DNA of 16,798 bases from Desulfobacteraceae bacterium (GCA_024636355.1 JAGXHH010000230.1:1-16798), one strand, 5' to 3'. Counted from the first letter of the stretch, positions 1-7,505 are shown. Numbers and translations are program-made. The notes: a model not told the origin generated them from the sequence alone.

Positions 1-272
1 CCACGAAAACACCGGCCCGGGATGAGGGGTAAAAGGGACTTTATCCTCCTGCAAGCGGGCATCGGGATGTGAATCCCGACCTACACAACCATACAATACC
101 TTCCAGGCTCCGGAAGGTGTTTGCCTTTTTCCCTTCCTTCAATTCCCCGGAAGCCGTTTTGTTTGTCGGCCGACAGAGGCATCCTTACTTATCGGGCCGG
201 TCCCAATGTGGAAAAGCGGGCGAGTGACCCTTATATTTACGAGGGGAAGCGCGAGTTTTTTTTACAGACCAC
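1..272. other. Gene-free left edge with one REP-like repeat
   Basis: I see no convincing gene here. Reading frames through this stretch are short and lack a ribosome-binding site or a recognisable product. The only structured piece is the GTAG-headed palindrome near 63-84, listed separately. The left edge shows no adapter sequence, unlike the right edge. Confidence 0.6.
63..84 (-). repeat. REP-like repeat, family 1 (GTAG + GTCGGGAT/ATCCCGA hairpin)
   Basis: On the minus strand this reads GTAG followed by the hairpin TCGGGAT-tcac-ATCCCGA. The same unit recurs at 5327-5348 (minus), 12146-12168 (plus) and 12346-12368 (plus, GTAA head). A conserved tetranucleotide followed by an imperfect hairpin is the definition of a REP sequence. 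This copy stands alone, while the others belong to larger arrays. Confidence 0.75.
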
Positions 273-287
273 ATGCGGGGTGCACAC

Positions 288-683
288 ATGCAGCGAAACA
301 TTCTGTCTGCCGTCGCCATCTTCCTGTCGGCCGCCCTGGTATTCTCGGCATCCGCCCCCGGGCCGGCTGCCGCCCAGGATGCATTTGGCTATTATGGGGA
401 GGGGAACCTGTACGGCGGTTACATCGGGACGTATGCAGACGACTGGTGGTTCGACGTTTACGGCATCGACGCCTTTGACTTCTACAATGACGACCGGGAC
501 ATGGATGCCGACGAGGAACTCGGTTTTTTCAGCGAACGCACCATCACCTGGGGATGGCTGGATCAAAAATTGTACTTCTCGGGCGTCTACAACGATGGGA
601 ACCGGGACGATGACTGGTTTTTCGATGCGTATGTGAATGCGGGCGATGAGGCCTTCTGGCAGCTCGAATCCGATTATCCCTGA
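288..683 (+). CDS. Small secreted acidic, aromatic-rich hypothetical protein
   Basis: I do not recognise this family. The 131-residue product has an N-terminal Sec signal peptide (hydrophobic residues about 5-22, likely cut after the AAA near residue 29). The mature part is very rich in Asp, Tyr, Trp and Phe and nearly free of Lys, with stretches such as DDWWFDVYGIDAFDFYNDD and DDDWFFDAYVNAGDEAFW. These look like two loosely similar acidic-aromatic segments. It is presumably exported to the periplasm or beyond; Ca2+ binding is conceivable but no canonical motif is seen. I chose the ATG at 288 because a GGGG at 277-280 precedes it; an in-frame ATG at 273 would add five residues. The next gene begins 64 bases downstream and is also exported. 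Confidence 0.65.
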   Translation: MQRNILSAVAIFLSAALVFSASAPGPAAAQDAFGYYGEGNLYGGYIGTYADDWWFDVYGIDAFDFYNDDRDMDADEELGFFSERTITWGWLDQKLYFSGVYNDGNRDDDWFFDAYVNAGDEAFWQLESDYP

Positions 684-747
684 TCGGGTAGCAAAACCGC
701 TGCCATATATGCCATCCGAGACAGTGTCGCAATCGCAGGAGGTTTTC

Positions 748-1395
748 ATGAAACATCTGCTTGCCTTTCTGACGGGGGCTATTGTCGTCTTCGTCCTTGT
801 CGCACCGGCCATGGCCCAGCGGGAATTGTCGGGCATGGTGGTCCGGGAAAAACGGATCGATGTCGAGGGATTGGCCAGCCAGAACCGGATCATCCTGATG
901 AAAACGACAGACGGCCACCGGGTGATCGTCGACCTTGGCCCTGTTGAGCAGACGGATGAAACGGACGTGGCTCCCGGCAAAAAAATCCAGGTTACCGGCA
1001 ATCTCGTCCGTATCAGTTACCGGCCGGTATTTCTCGCACAGCAGATCACCGTCGACGGCTATCAAACGTTTATCGATCAACCCTACAGGGCCGGGTTTGC
1101 CACTGAAAAGAAACAAGTCAGCCTGGAAAAAATCTGGAACGTATCGGGGACGGTGATCCGGGAGAAGCGCGTCAGTATCGAGGGGAGCACCCGTAACCGG
1201 ATCATCCTGCTCCGGATCGGAACCGGTGAGCAGGTCGTCACCGATCTCGGCCCGGCGGTAAACGCCGTGCCGGTGCAGCGCGGGCAAACGCTTGAGGTCC
1301 GCGGCAAACTGTTCCGGGTCGGCAACCAGCTCATCCTGGCCGCCGATCGGATCACAATGGATGACCGTACGATCCGCGTCAAACGCCTGCCTTAA
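748..1395 (+). CDS. Exported protein with two tandem OB-like repeats
   Basis: The start is fixed by AGGAGG at 737-742, five bases before the ATG. The 215-residue product has a signal peptide ending at AMAQ (about residue 24). The mature protein is an internal duplication: residues about 27-104 and about 132-206 both carry SGxVxREKRxxxEG, then NRIIL, then a V-DLGP strand, a Gxx(I/L)xVxGxLxR strand and an ITxDxxx end. Short beta-rich units with this spacing suggest small OB-fold-like barrels, similar in style to periplasmic BOF-type domains, but that is an inference from pattern. Function is unknown. It follows the acidic secreted protein on the same strand and may be co-transcribed with it. 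An upstream in-frame start at 637 would overlap the previous gene and has no Shine-Dalgarno. Confidence 0.75.
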   Translation: MKHLLAFLTGAIVVFVLVAPAMAQRELSGMVVREKRIDVEGLASQNRIILMKTTDGHRVIVDLGPVEQTDETDVAPGKKIQVTGNLVRISYRPVFLAQQITVDGYQTFIDQPYRAGFATEKKQVSLEKIWNVSGTVIREKRVSIEGSTRNRIILLRIGTGEQVVTDLGPAVNAVPVQRGQTLEVRGKLFRVGNQLILAADRITMDDRTIRVKRLP

Positions 1396-1568
1396 GTTCC
1401 GCTTTATTTTTTTCAAATGCTTCTTTGATCGTTTTTTTCATTCTTTTCTTCCATGCGGTATCGTCTTCCGACTGATTCGAGAACCGCTCCCGGCAGTTCC
1501 TGCCCATTTCTCTCATAATTGCCTAAAATCAATCGATTAAAAGTTTGAAGTTTTCCTGTAGATTAAAC

Positions 1569-1597
1569 TTGTCAAAGTAGAAATTCCATCCTATAGT
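1569..1597 (+). promoter_or_regulatory. Sigma70-like promoter for the lpoB operon
   Basis: TTGTCA at 1569-1574 and TATAGT at 1592-1597 are separated by exactly 17 bases; each hexamer matches 5 of 6 consensus positions. Transcription would begin near 1604, giving an untranslated leader of about 87 bases that contains the palindrome at 1635-1648. It is the best promoter-like match I found upstream of this operon. Confidence 0.55.
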
Positions 1598-1634
1598 CGC
1601 ACAGTTTTTGAATATTTCACTACTTTTTGCCCGT

Positions 1635-1648
1635 TTCGTTCGAACGAA
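1635..1648. promoter_or_regulatory. Perfect 14-bp palindrome in the lpoB leader (possible operator)
   Basis: TTCGTTCGAACGAA reads the same on both strands. Flanking CCCG (1630-1633) and CGGG (1649-1652) extend the symmetry with one unpaired base. It lies about 31-44 bases downstream of the predicted transcription start and 42 bases before the lpoB start codon. It could be a repressor operator or an RNA hairpin. No T-run follows, so it is not a simple terminator. Confidence 0.4.
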
Positions 1649-1690
1649 CGGGTATTAAAAAACCAATTTTTTTCCGGGGAGTGTAACGTC

Positions 1691-2296
1691 ATGAAAAAGG
1701 TCCTTCTTGTTATGTTCATTTGCGCAACCCTGTCGGCAACCGCCGGGTGCGGTCCCAAGCAGGTGGAACGGATCGATCCGAGGCAGACCGTCGACCTGAG
1801 CGGAAAGTGGAACGATACCGACTCGCGCCTGGTATCCGAGGAAATGATCGCCGATGTCCTGAACCGTCCCTGGATCAGCCGGTTTAAAGCCGAAAACATC
1901 GGCAAGTACCCCACCGTCATTGTCGGAACCGTCCGGAATCAGAGTCACGAGCATATCAATGTGCAGACGTTCGTCAAGGATCTGGAACGGGCGCTGACCA
2001 ACTCGGGGGAAGTCGAATTCGTTGCCAGTGCCGTCGAACGCGGGGAACTGCGCTCCGAACGGATTGACCAGGCGACCCATTCTTCCGAGCAGACCGCCAA
2101 ATCCGAAGGTGAGGAAATAGGGGCCGATTTCATGCTCAAGGGGTCGATCAATACGATCTTAGACAAGATCGAAGGCAAGCAGGTGATGTTCTACCAGGTC
2201 AACCTGGAACTCATCGAGATCGAAACCCACCGAAAGTTGTGGATCGGGGAGAAAAAAATCAAAAAATTCATTTCCAAGCATAAGTACAGTTTCTAA
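1691..2296 (+). CDS. lpoB: LpoB-like penicillin-binding protein activator lipoprotein
   Basis: The 201-residue lipoprotein has a type II signal peptide with lipobox TAGC (Cys20). Gly at +2 predicts outer-membrane sorting by the E. coli Lol rule. The body matches the LpoB/COG3417 pattern: PTVIVGTVRNQSHEHIN (about 75-91), a FVKDLERAL helix, GADFMLKGSI (about 144-153) and the ending YQVNLELIEIETHRKLW. In enterobacteria LpoB spans the periplasm to stimulate the glycosyltransferase and transpeptidase of PBP1b; that partner is not in this window. GGGGAG nine bases upstream supports the start. It overlaps the next gene by one base (TAATG), so translation is probably coupled. It heads a lipoprotein operon and has its own promoter. 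Confidence 0.88.
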   Translation: MKKVLLVMFICATLSATAGCGPKQVERIDPRQTVDLSGKWNDTDSRLVSEEMIADVLNRPWISRFKAENIGKYPTVIVGTVRNQSHEHINVQTFVKDLERALTNSGEVEFVASAVERGELRSERIDQATHSSEQTAKSEGEEIGADFMLKGSINTILDKIEGKQVMFYQVNLELIEIETHRKLWIGEKKIKKFISKHKYSF

Positions 2297-3600
2297 TGAA
2301 AACGCGTTTTACATCCGTTGTTCTCTGCCTCTTTTTTTTGGCCGGCTGTGCGGCCGGCCCCGATTACAAGTCAATCGACCTGAAACTGAGCGGGAATAAC
2401 TGTACGGGTGCGGTCGCTTCCATCGGTGATCAGAAGGAGCGCTACGGGAGAAACCGGAAGCTGCTTTTCCAGATGGATGCGGCCATGATCAACATGTTCT
2501 GCGGCGATTACGATACGGCCAATGACTATTTCCACAAGGCTGAAACCCTGGCGGAAAACCTGTGGACCAAAAGCGTGAGCAAAGAGGCGGCCTCGTTTCT
2601 CTGGAACGATTACACCCGGCCGTATGCCGGCGAGGATTTCGAACGGGCGATGATCAACCTGTTTTCCGCCATCAGCTATATCGAATCCGGCAAAACCGAT
2701 GAGGCCCTGGTCGAAGTCCGGCGGTTAAACGCGCTGCTTTCCATGTACAACGAAAAATACGAGGAAAAAAACGTCTATAAGGAAGACGCGTTTGCCCGGT
2801 ATCTGTCCGCCATTCTGTATGAATCGACCGGCAGTCTCGATGATGCGTTCATCGACTATTTCCATGCCTATAAGCTGTTTGAAGATTATGGCAGGGATTA
2901 TGGGACCCCGATGCCCCCCGTACTGGTCGAGGACCTCTTACGGGTAGCCGCCCGGGTAAATCGGATGGACGAGGTGCGCCAGGCCGGGTGTTCTGCTGCA
3001 TCCGCCTCGTTTCTCAGTTTCGATAAGACCCGGAAACTCGGCCGGGTGGTAATGGTCCATTTCCTCGGCCGGGCTCCGAAGAAAATCGAAGCGAGCCTGA
3101 TCCTGCCCACTCCGGACGGCCCGGTTAAAGTTGCGTTTCCCGAATACGCGGTCACCCCTCCGGGTTGCCGTGACAGTACCCTTTTTCTCGAATCGGGGGC
3201 GGATCGGTTTTCCGCGGCGTCCCACCTGGTCGAAGACATCAACAAGATTGCCGTAAAAAATCTCGATGACCGCAAAGTCCGGATCATGGCAAGAGCGGTG
3301 GTTCGGACGGCGGCCAAGCAGGTGATGTTCCACCAGTTGGCCAAAGAAGACAGCAGCGGTCTGCTCAAGGTGGGGCTAAATATCGCCAACACCTTGATAG
3401 AGCGGGCCGATACCCGCTGCTGGCGGACGCTTCCCGGTGAGATCCATCTTGCGCAGATGTTCGTGCCGCCGGGGAGCTACCAGGCGTACGCCGCAACCTG
3501 CGGCAGCGAAAAGACCATGCTGAAAAACATCGACGTAACGGAAGGGGAGACCGCATTCGTCTTCTGCGTCACCCATCCCCTGGGCAAAAATACCCTGTAA
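2296..3600 (+). CDS. COG3014-type lipoprotein with helical repeats
   Basis: The 434-residue lipoprotein has lipobox LAGC (Cys18, Ala at +2, outer-membrane type). Residues about 35-235 are helical with TPR-like spacing (for example DAAMINMFCGDYDTANDYFHKA, broken as YDTANDYFHKAE, and FARYLSAILYESTGSLDDAF). A beta-rich second half includes GRVVMVHFLGRAPKK and VRIMARAVVRTAAK and ends with a PPGSYQAY segment. This is the pattern of COG3014 proteins, which are commonly encoded beside lpoB and LPP20 genes. The molecular role is not known to me; the helical part could be a docking surface for an envelope complex. It starts within the lpoB stop codon (one-base overlap) and is followed after 36 bases by the first LPP20 gene. 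Confidence 0.82.
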   Translation: MKTRFTSVVLCLFFLAGCAAGPDYKSIDLKLSGNNCTGAVASIGDQKERYGRNRKLLFQMDAAMINMFCGDYDTANDYFHKAETLAENLWTKSVSKEAASFLWNDYTRPYAGEDFERAMINLFSAISYIESGKTDEALVEVRRLNALLSMYNEKYEEKNVYKEDAFARYLSAILYESTGSLDDAFIDYFHAYKLFEDYGRDYGTPMPPVLVEDLLRVAARVNRMDEVRQAGCSAASASFLSFDKTRKLGRVVMVHFLGRAPKKIEASLILPTPDGPVKVAFPEYAVTPPGCRDSTLFLESGADRFSAASHLVEDINKIAVKNLDDRKVRIMARAVVRTAAKQVMFHQLAKEDSSGLLKVGLNIANTLIERADTRCWRTLPGEIHLAQMFVPPGSYQAYAATCGSEKTMLKNIDVTEGETAFVFCVTHPLGKNTL

Positions 3601-3636
3601 ATAGTGCCCGAAGCACTAATAAAAAAAGAGATGACC

Positions 3637-4659
3637 ATGACAAACAGATGCCTCTCGCTGCTTCTGCTCCTGTTGATCTTATTGTGCCTCATCGGCTGCG
3701 GCACGACTCCGGACCGGGGAAACAGTTCGACGAAAAGCCCGTTTGCTTCCGATGCGGCATCGCTTGATTTCCCGGAATCGCATTACCTGACCGCAAAAGG
3801 GATCGGCCAGTCCGAACCGGAAGCCTCCCGCCAGGCCATGGCCGCATTGTCTGCAATTTTTGAAGCCAATATCGAAAGCGAAGTCAGCACCCGTGCTGAA
3901 CTGGTTGTCGACGATGCCGCCGAAGCGTTTACGAAAAATGTAAAGGAAGCCCTTCGTGTCAAATCGGCGGTAACGCTGCAAGGGGCGAGTATCGGCAAAA
4001 ACTGGCAGCAAGGGTCGTATCACTATGCCCTGGCCGTGCTCGACAAATCCAAGGCGCGCGCCGACTGGGTGCAGCAGGCCATTGCGGCCGACAACCGTAT
4101 TGAAGGAGAGTTATCCGTTTTCAATGATCCGCAGACGGGTTCGTTTTCCCGGCTGAAAACCGCCAACCGGATACTTTCCCTCTGGATTGACCGGCAGGTA
4201 CTGGAAAGCCGATTGCGGATCATCGATGTCCCCTATGGAAGCCCGGATAGCGATGATGTGGCGGCGATCATCCGGCAATTGCCGGAAATTCGTTCCCGGA
4301 TGCGCATCTGCATCGAAATGACCGGCAGCGAGGCCGAAAAAATCAGGGGCCATATTGCCGAGCGGCTCACCGGACAGGGATTTGTCCTGACCGACACCCG
4401 GGACGCATCGGATGTGCTGATCCAGGGTACCTCCCGGATCGATCAACTCGATCTGGACCGGAAGAACTGGGAGTTTGTAAGGGCGAGCGTATCGCTTGCG
4501 GTCATCGATCAGGCGACCGGCGCCCGGGTAGCGGAAATTTCCGAAAACATGCGGGCGGCGCATCTGACGTTGTCCGAGGCAACCAATAAAGCGGTGGCGA
4601 AGGTATCCGGCCAGGCGGCCGAAGAGATCGTCCGGAATTTTATTTCATCGGATAGTTGA
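3637..4659 (+). CDS. LPP20-family lipoprotein, long form
   Basis: With ATG 3637 as start (AGAG six bases upstream) the product has 340 residues and a lipobox LIGC at Cys21, Gly at +2. ATG 3631 and GTG 3604 are in-frame alternatives that would lengthen the charged N-terminus. The region just after the signal (YLTAKGIGQSEPEASRQAM) is the LPP20/FlgT-like start: a 'G.G' turn then a helix of alternating Ala and Glu. A second half (about 225-335) contains a further alpha/beta domain (MRICIEMTGSEAEKI, SDVLIQGTSRIDQL, RASVSLAVIDQATG) resembling a CsgG/FlgT-like accessory fold; that part is inference. It likely works with the neighbouring LpoB and LPP20 proteins at the outer membrane. Confidence 0.75.
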   Translation: MTNRCLSLLLLLLILLCLIGCGTTPDRGNSSTKSPFASDAASLDFPESHYLTAKGIGQSEPEASRQAMAALSAIFEANIESEVSTRAELVVDDAAEAFTKNVKEALRVKSAVTLQGASIGKNWQQGSYHYALAVLDKSKARADWVQQAIAADNRIEGELSVFNDPQTGSFSRLKTANRILSLWIDRQVLESRLRIIDVPYGSPDSDDVAAIIRQLPEIRSRMRICIEMTGSEAEKIRGHIAERLTGQGFVLTDTRDASDVLIQGTSRIDQLDLDRKNWEFVRASVSLAVIDQATGARVAEISENMRAAHLTLSEATNKAVAKVSGQAAEEIVRNFISSDS

Positions 4660-4697
4660 GCATAATTTTTTCGAGCACAATCAAGGAGGTTTTGGGT

Positions 4698-5288
4698 ATG
4701 AAACGCATATTGACGACCATTTCCCTGTTGATCTTCGCAGCAGTCCTTTTCACCGGTTGCAGCAGTACAAAAAGCGCCGTACATGAAGACTCTTCCATGG
4801 CGGCCGAATTCAAGGACGCCCCCGAATGGGTCATTGATGGCGGCAGCATCATTGAAGAGACTCTGGCCGCAGTCGGCTCCGCCGGTATCGGGAAGGCCGG
4901 CCTCAATTTCGCCCGGACGGAAGCCATGGCCCAGGCCAGAAACGAAATGTCCCGGATCATCCAGGTGCAGGTCAATGATATGGTGAGAAACTTCACCCAG
5001 CAGATCGGCGTGGTGGGAGACGACCAGACCGTCGACAAACTCTCGGCCCAGATTTCCAGTCAGGTGGCAAAACAGTCCCTGGCCGGTTCCCGGCAGAAAG
5101 CTTCGTGGATTTCGCCGTCCTCAACCCTTTATATCCTGGTGACGCTCGACTCCGAAAATGTGAAAAATTATGTAAAAGAATCGGTTGCGACGAGTATGGC
5201 CAATGAAAAAGCGCTGTGGCAGCAGTTCCAGGCCAAAAAAGGCTTCGAGGAACTTAACGCGGAAATCGCCAGGGAGTTCGGAGAATAA
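4698..5288 (+). CDS. LPP20-family lipoprotein, short form
   Basis: A near-consensus AAGGAGGT at 4683-4690, seven bases upstream, fixes the start. This is the strongest ribosome-binding site in the operon, suggesting the product is abundant. The 196-residue lipoprotein has lipobox FTGC (Cys21, Ser at +2). The domain begins with PEWVIDGG, then an AVGSAGIG turn, then a long helix AGLNFARTEAMAQARNEM, typical of LPP20. A strand SSTLYILVTLD closes the fold and the C-terminus is a charged helix. It is the second LPP20 gene in a row, 38 bases after the first, so the operon holds a divergent duplicate pair. A repeat cluster follows within 40 bases. Confidence 0.82.
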   Translation: MKRILTTISLLIFAAVLFTGCSSTKSAVHEDSSMAAEFKDAPEWVIDGGSIIEETLAAVGSAGIGKAGLNFARTEAMAQARNEMSRIIQVQVNDMVRNFTQQIGVVGDDQTVDKLSAQISSQVAKQSLAGSRQKASWISPSSTLYILVTLDSENVKNYVKESVATSMANEKALWQQFQAKKGFEELNAEIAREFGE

Positions 5289-5326
5289 ATCAACCCGATT
5301 GTTTCGCCGGTCTGCGGCTGCCGGGG

Positions 5327-5508
5327 CGGGATGTGAATCCCGACCTACACAACTGAAGAAACCGCCTGTAAGGGCGAAAATTCTTTCGCCAGCAGGGGGC
5401 GATTCGTGAATCGCCCCTACGAATAAACCATTGTACAGCGGCGTACATGGCACTGCTCGGTCCATAATGTAGGGGCGATTCACGAATCGCCCTACCGGGA
5501 TGGGGCAG
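5327..5508 (-). repeat. Composite REP array, copy A
   Basis: This array of about 182 bp contains, on the plus strand: a family 1 unit (5327-5348, reversed), a decayed GTAAGGGCGAAA hairpin (5368-5390), and two family 2 units, GGGCGATT-cgtg-AATCGCCC (5395-5420) and its inverted partner (5469-5495), joined by a conserved 48-base spacer. The whole block, spacer included, recurs inverted at 12185-12368 with about ten differences by eye. It lies between the lipoprotein operon and mltC, where transcribed hairpins could protect or end the upstream mRNA. Any protein translated from it is spurious. Confidence 0.85.
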
Positions 5509-5524
5509 AATGTTCAAAACCCAG

Positions 5525-5552
5525 GACGGCGGCAGAGCGCCGGGCCGCCGTC
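5525..5552. other. GC-rich stem-loop upstream of mltC
   Basis: GACGGCGGC (5525-5533) and GCCGCCGTC (5544-5552) form a perfect 9-bp stem around a 10-base loop. No U-tract follows, so it is not a typical terminator. It may be a leader hairpin for mltC or the edge of the neighbouring repeat array. Confidence 0.4.
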
Positions 5553-5618
5553 ATTCCCCGGTTGGAAAACCGCGTTCCCGATAGTCACCAAAAATAGTTC
5601 CCCAATGGAATGTGACCG

Positions 5619-6845
5619 ATGAAAATGACAACCGCCATCCGCATTGCCACTGCCATGCTGTCTCTATTTTTTGTCGCACCGGCTTTCTCGCAGTCTTTCG
5701 AGGAGTTTAAGAAGGAACAGTCGAAAATGGCGGATCGAGACGGAGCCATTGCCGAACGGCAGGAGTTCGAGCACTTTAAGCGAGATCTTCAGGCTGAGTT
5801 TGCGGCCTACAAGCGGATCGTGGCAGAAGAGTACGCAAGTTTTCGCAAGAAGCTGCTGACGAAGTGGGACGATGCGGAAGTCAGTTCAAAAAAGCGGTGG
5901 GTGGAGTATGCGTCCGATTACAATGACCGGATGATCGTCGATTTCGAACAGGGGTATATTCAGCTTGACCTGATCGTCTCAGGTGCAGATGAAGCGCATA
6001 TTGAAAAAGCGATCGAAAAAAAACTCGCCGACCTGGTGGTCGAAACCCAGAAAACCGCCTATGCTCGAGACGAGTTGTCCCAGAATATTGAAAAACGGAT
6101 TACGGAAGCATCTGTTTCGGTAAAGACGGTACCGATAGAAGAAAAGCCGGTCCTCACACGTGTTTTAACCGGAACCGCACAGCCGACGCAAACGCAGGTG
6201 GCCGAGGCTGTAACCGATCTCAAACAGCAGGCGACCGTCACCGAAAAAAAATCGATAGTCACGGGCAGGAAGGTCGTTTCGGTGAAAATTCCGATGCCCT
6301 CCGACAGCATCCGGAAAAAAGCGGAGGAATACGGACCCGGCGTCAGGAGTTTTGCCGAACAGCGGGGCCTGGATGCCGCGCTTGTTTTTGCCGTTATTCA
6401 AACGGAGAGCGCCTTTAATCCGATGGCCCGCTCCCATGTGCCGGCCTACGGGCTGATGCAGATCGTGCCGCAGTCGGCCGGCAAAGACGCCGCCGATCTG
6501 CTTTTCAATGAACCCCGTCTACTGGCCCCCTCGTACCTGTACAGCGGACGGAACAATATCGAGATCGGCGCCGCCTACCTCTATATCCTGTGGAACCGCT
6601 ACCTCAAAAAGATCAACTCGCCGGAAAGCCGGCTTTACTGCGCCATCGCCGCTTACAACACCGGGGCGGGAAACGTGGCCCGCGCCTTTGTGGGAAGCAC
6701 CCATATCGGCAAGGCGGCCGTTGTTATCAACCGGATGACCCCGGAGCAGGTTTACCGCCATTTGAAAGAACATCTCCCCTACACCGAAACCCGCGATTAC
6801 CTGGAACGGGTCACCGAACGGATGCAGATGTACGAGGCGTTGTAG
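5619..6845 (+). CDS. mltC: MltC-like lytic murein transglycosylase
   Basis: The 408-residue protein cleaves the MurNAc-GlcNAc bond of peptidoglycan with release of anhydro-muropeptides, by family assignment. Residues 1-24 are a signal peptide ending AFSQ; there is no lipobox, unlike E. coli MltC, so it may be soluble in the periplasm. Residues about 26-200 are charged and coiled-coil-prone and match the MltC N-terminal region (DUF3393-like). Residues about 235-405 are the SLT domain: catalytic Glu263 in IQTESAFNP, then AYGLMQIVP (about 276-284) and AIAAYNTGAGN (about 342-352), the three classic family 1 motifs. The start has only a weak TGGAA upstream; ATG 5625 is an alternative. Its position after the LpoB/LPP20 operon supports a shared cell-wall role. 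Confidence 0.88.
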   Translation: MKMTTAIRIATAMLSLFFVAPAFSQSFEEFKKEQSKMADRDGAIAERQEFEHFKRDLQAEFAAYKRIVAEEYASFRKKLLTKWDDAEVSSKKRWVEYASDYNDRMIVDFEQGYIQLDLIVSGADEAHIEKAIEKKLADLVVETQKTAYARDELSQNIEKRITEASVSVKTVPIEEKPVLTRVLTGTAQPTQTQVAEAVTDLKQQATVTEKKSIVTGRKVVSVKIPMPSDSIRKKAEEYGPGVRSFAEQRGLDAALVFAVIQTESAFNPMARSHVPAYGLMQIVPQSAGKDAADLLFNEPRLLAPSYLYSGRNNIEIGAAYLYILWNRYLKKINSPESRLYCAIAAYNTGAGNVARAFVGSTHIGKAAVVINRMTPEQVYRHLKEHLPYTETRDYLERVTERMQMYEAL

Positions 6846-6857
6846 ATGCAGATTGGA

Positions 6858-7241
6858 TTATACCCGGTTTTCGTGCAGGGAGACGGCAAAGGCATAGGCG
6901 GTGACGGCGACTTTTGCATATTCATCCGCCCGCATTTCTTCGGCGATGGTGTCTTCGTCAGGCGTTCCCGTGTGATGGGCGATTTCATGGGCGAAAAACT
7001 CGAGGATGGAATGAAATGAGGCGTTATCATGCCAGTAATGAATGCACCCGATATCGTCTGTGTACCCCCAGATGCCGGTTTTTTTGATGACATCGACAAT
7101 CTGCCGGATCGGAAATTCGGTCCGGTTGCCATCCGTATCGCACCCCGGAAGCGTCCCGAACGCAATTTCTCTGCGCTTGATCTGAAAAAACGGGCAGACC
7201 AGATCTTCAATGGTATCATATTGTTTAAGTGTAATTTCCAT
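6858..7241 (-). CDS. Small zinc metallopeptidase-like protein (HEIAH)
   Basis: The 127-residue cytoplasmic-looking protein carries HEIAH at residues 85-89, the HExxH zinc site, followed by EEMRADEYAK (about 101-110), where a Glu could be the third ligand. This spacing resembles ImmA/IrrE-type (DUF955-like) gluzincins, which act on repressors, but no helix-turn-helix partner gene sits beside it and the N-terminal half is unfamiliar. Four Cys or His residues in GCIHYWH (65-71) are also notable. The start ATG at 7241 has only a moderate AGGT upstream. It converges on mltC with a 12-base gap. Substrate and role are unknown. Confidence 0.6.
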   Translation of the reverse strand: MEITLKQYDTIEDLVCPFFQIKRREIAFGTLPGCDTDGNRTEFPIRQIVDVIKKTGIWGYTDDIGCIHYWHDNASFHSILEFFAHEIAHHTGTPDEDTIAEEMRADEYAKVAVTAYAFAVSLHENRV

Positions 7242-7396
7242 TGCGTTTTACCTGTAGACAATTTGTCGAATGCGATTGGCACATTATTGCGGATTTTGAG
7301 TAAGCCTGCCGATGCTTCTCCCATGAGAAAATTCCATCCCCATAATCAAATATGGGGGCATATCGATAAAGTCGCAAATCCGACAGTGTTATCTAT

Positions 7397-7422
7397 GTAG
7401 GGGCAGGCCCCCGTGCCTGCCC
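7397..7422 (+). repeat. REP-like repeat, family 4 (GTAG + GGGCAGGC hairpin)
   Basis: GTAG at 7397-7400 is followed directly by GGGCAGGC (7401-7408), a six-base loop and GCCTGCCC (7415-7422). The layout is that of the other REP-like units here, but the stem sequence is unique in this window. Confidence 0.65.
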
Positions 7423-7505
7423 TTGCTGGGTCAACCCCGATGTCCGTCATTGTCACATTGTCAGCAATTCGCGGTGAAATGTGTCTGTGATTAACGGGTG
7501 ACCAC

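Larger units (their letters stand above)
1396..1690. other. Gene-free leader region upstream of the lipoprotein operon
   Basis: About 295 bases without a supported gene. The first half is T-rich with no clear hairpin terminator. The second half holds a sigma70-like promoter (1569-1597) and a 14-bp perfect palindrome (1635-1648), both described separately, and ends in the ribosome-binding site GGGGAG at 1676-1681. Confidence 0.6.
5289..5618. other. Gene-free spacer holding the REP array and one GC hairpin
   Basis: This 330-base stretch has no gene. More than half is the composite repeat array. The remainder carries the GC-rich stem-loop at 5525-5552 and a shorter CGGTT/AACCG stem near 5560-5573 before the mltC start. 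I see no clear promoter for mltC. Confidence 0.6.

Noticed and set aside
237..1416. Long minus-strand reading frames (254 and 290 codons)
   Set aside because: They run antisense to two plus-strand genes with signal peptides, a good ribosome-binding site and an internal duplication. Their products are Arg/Pro/His-rich and show no family pattern.
5121..5483. Minus-strand frame giving a peptide with NRPYIMDRAV and GAIHESP
   Set aside because: Translation of the composite REP array. The same false peptides appear from the second copy.
5327..5508. CRISPR array
   Set aside because: The repeated units differ in sequence and spacing, alternate in orientation, and no cas gene is present.
7276..7290. 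Sigma54-like site TTGGCAC...TTGC
   Set aside because: The GG-to-GC distance is one base short, and it points away from any gene.
6797..7324. Minus-strand frame of 175 codons overlapping the HEIAH gene
   Set aside because: Different frame of the same strand with low-complexity Ser/Pro content. The HEIAH frame has a zinc motif and ends neatly after mltC.
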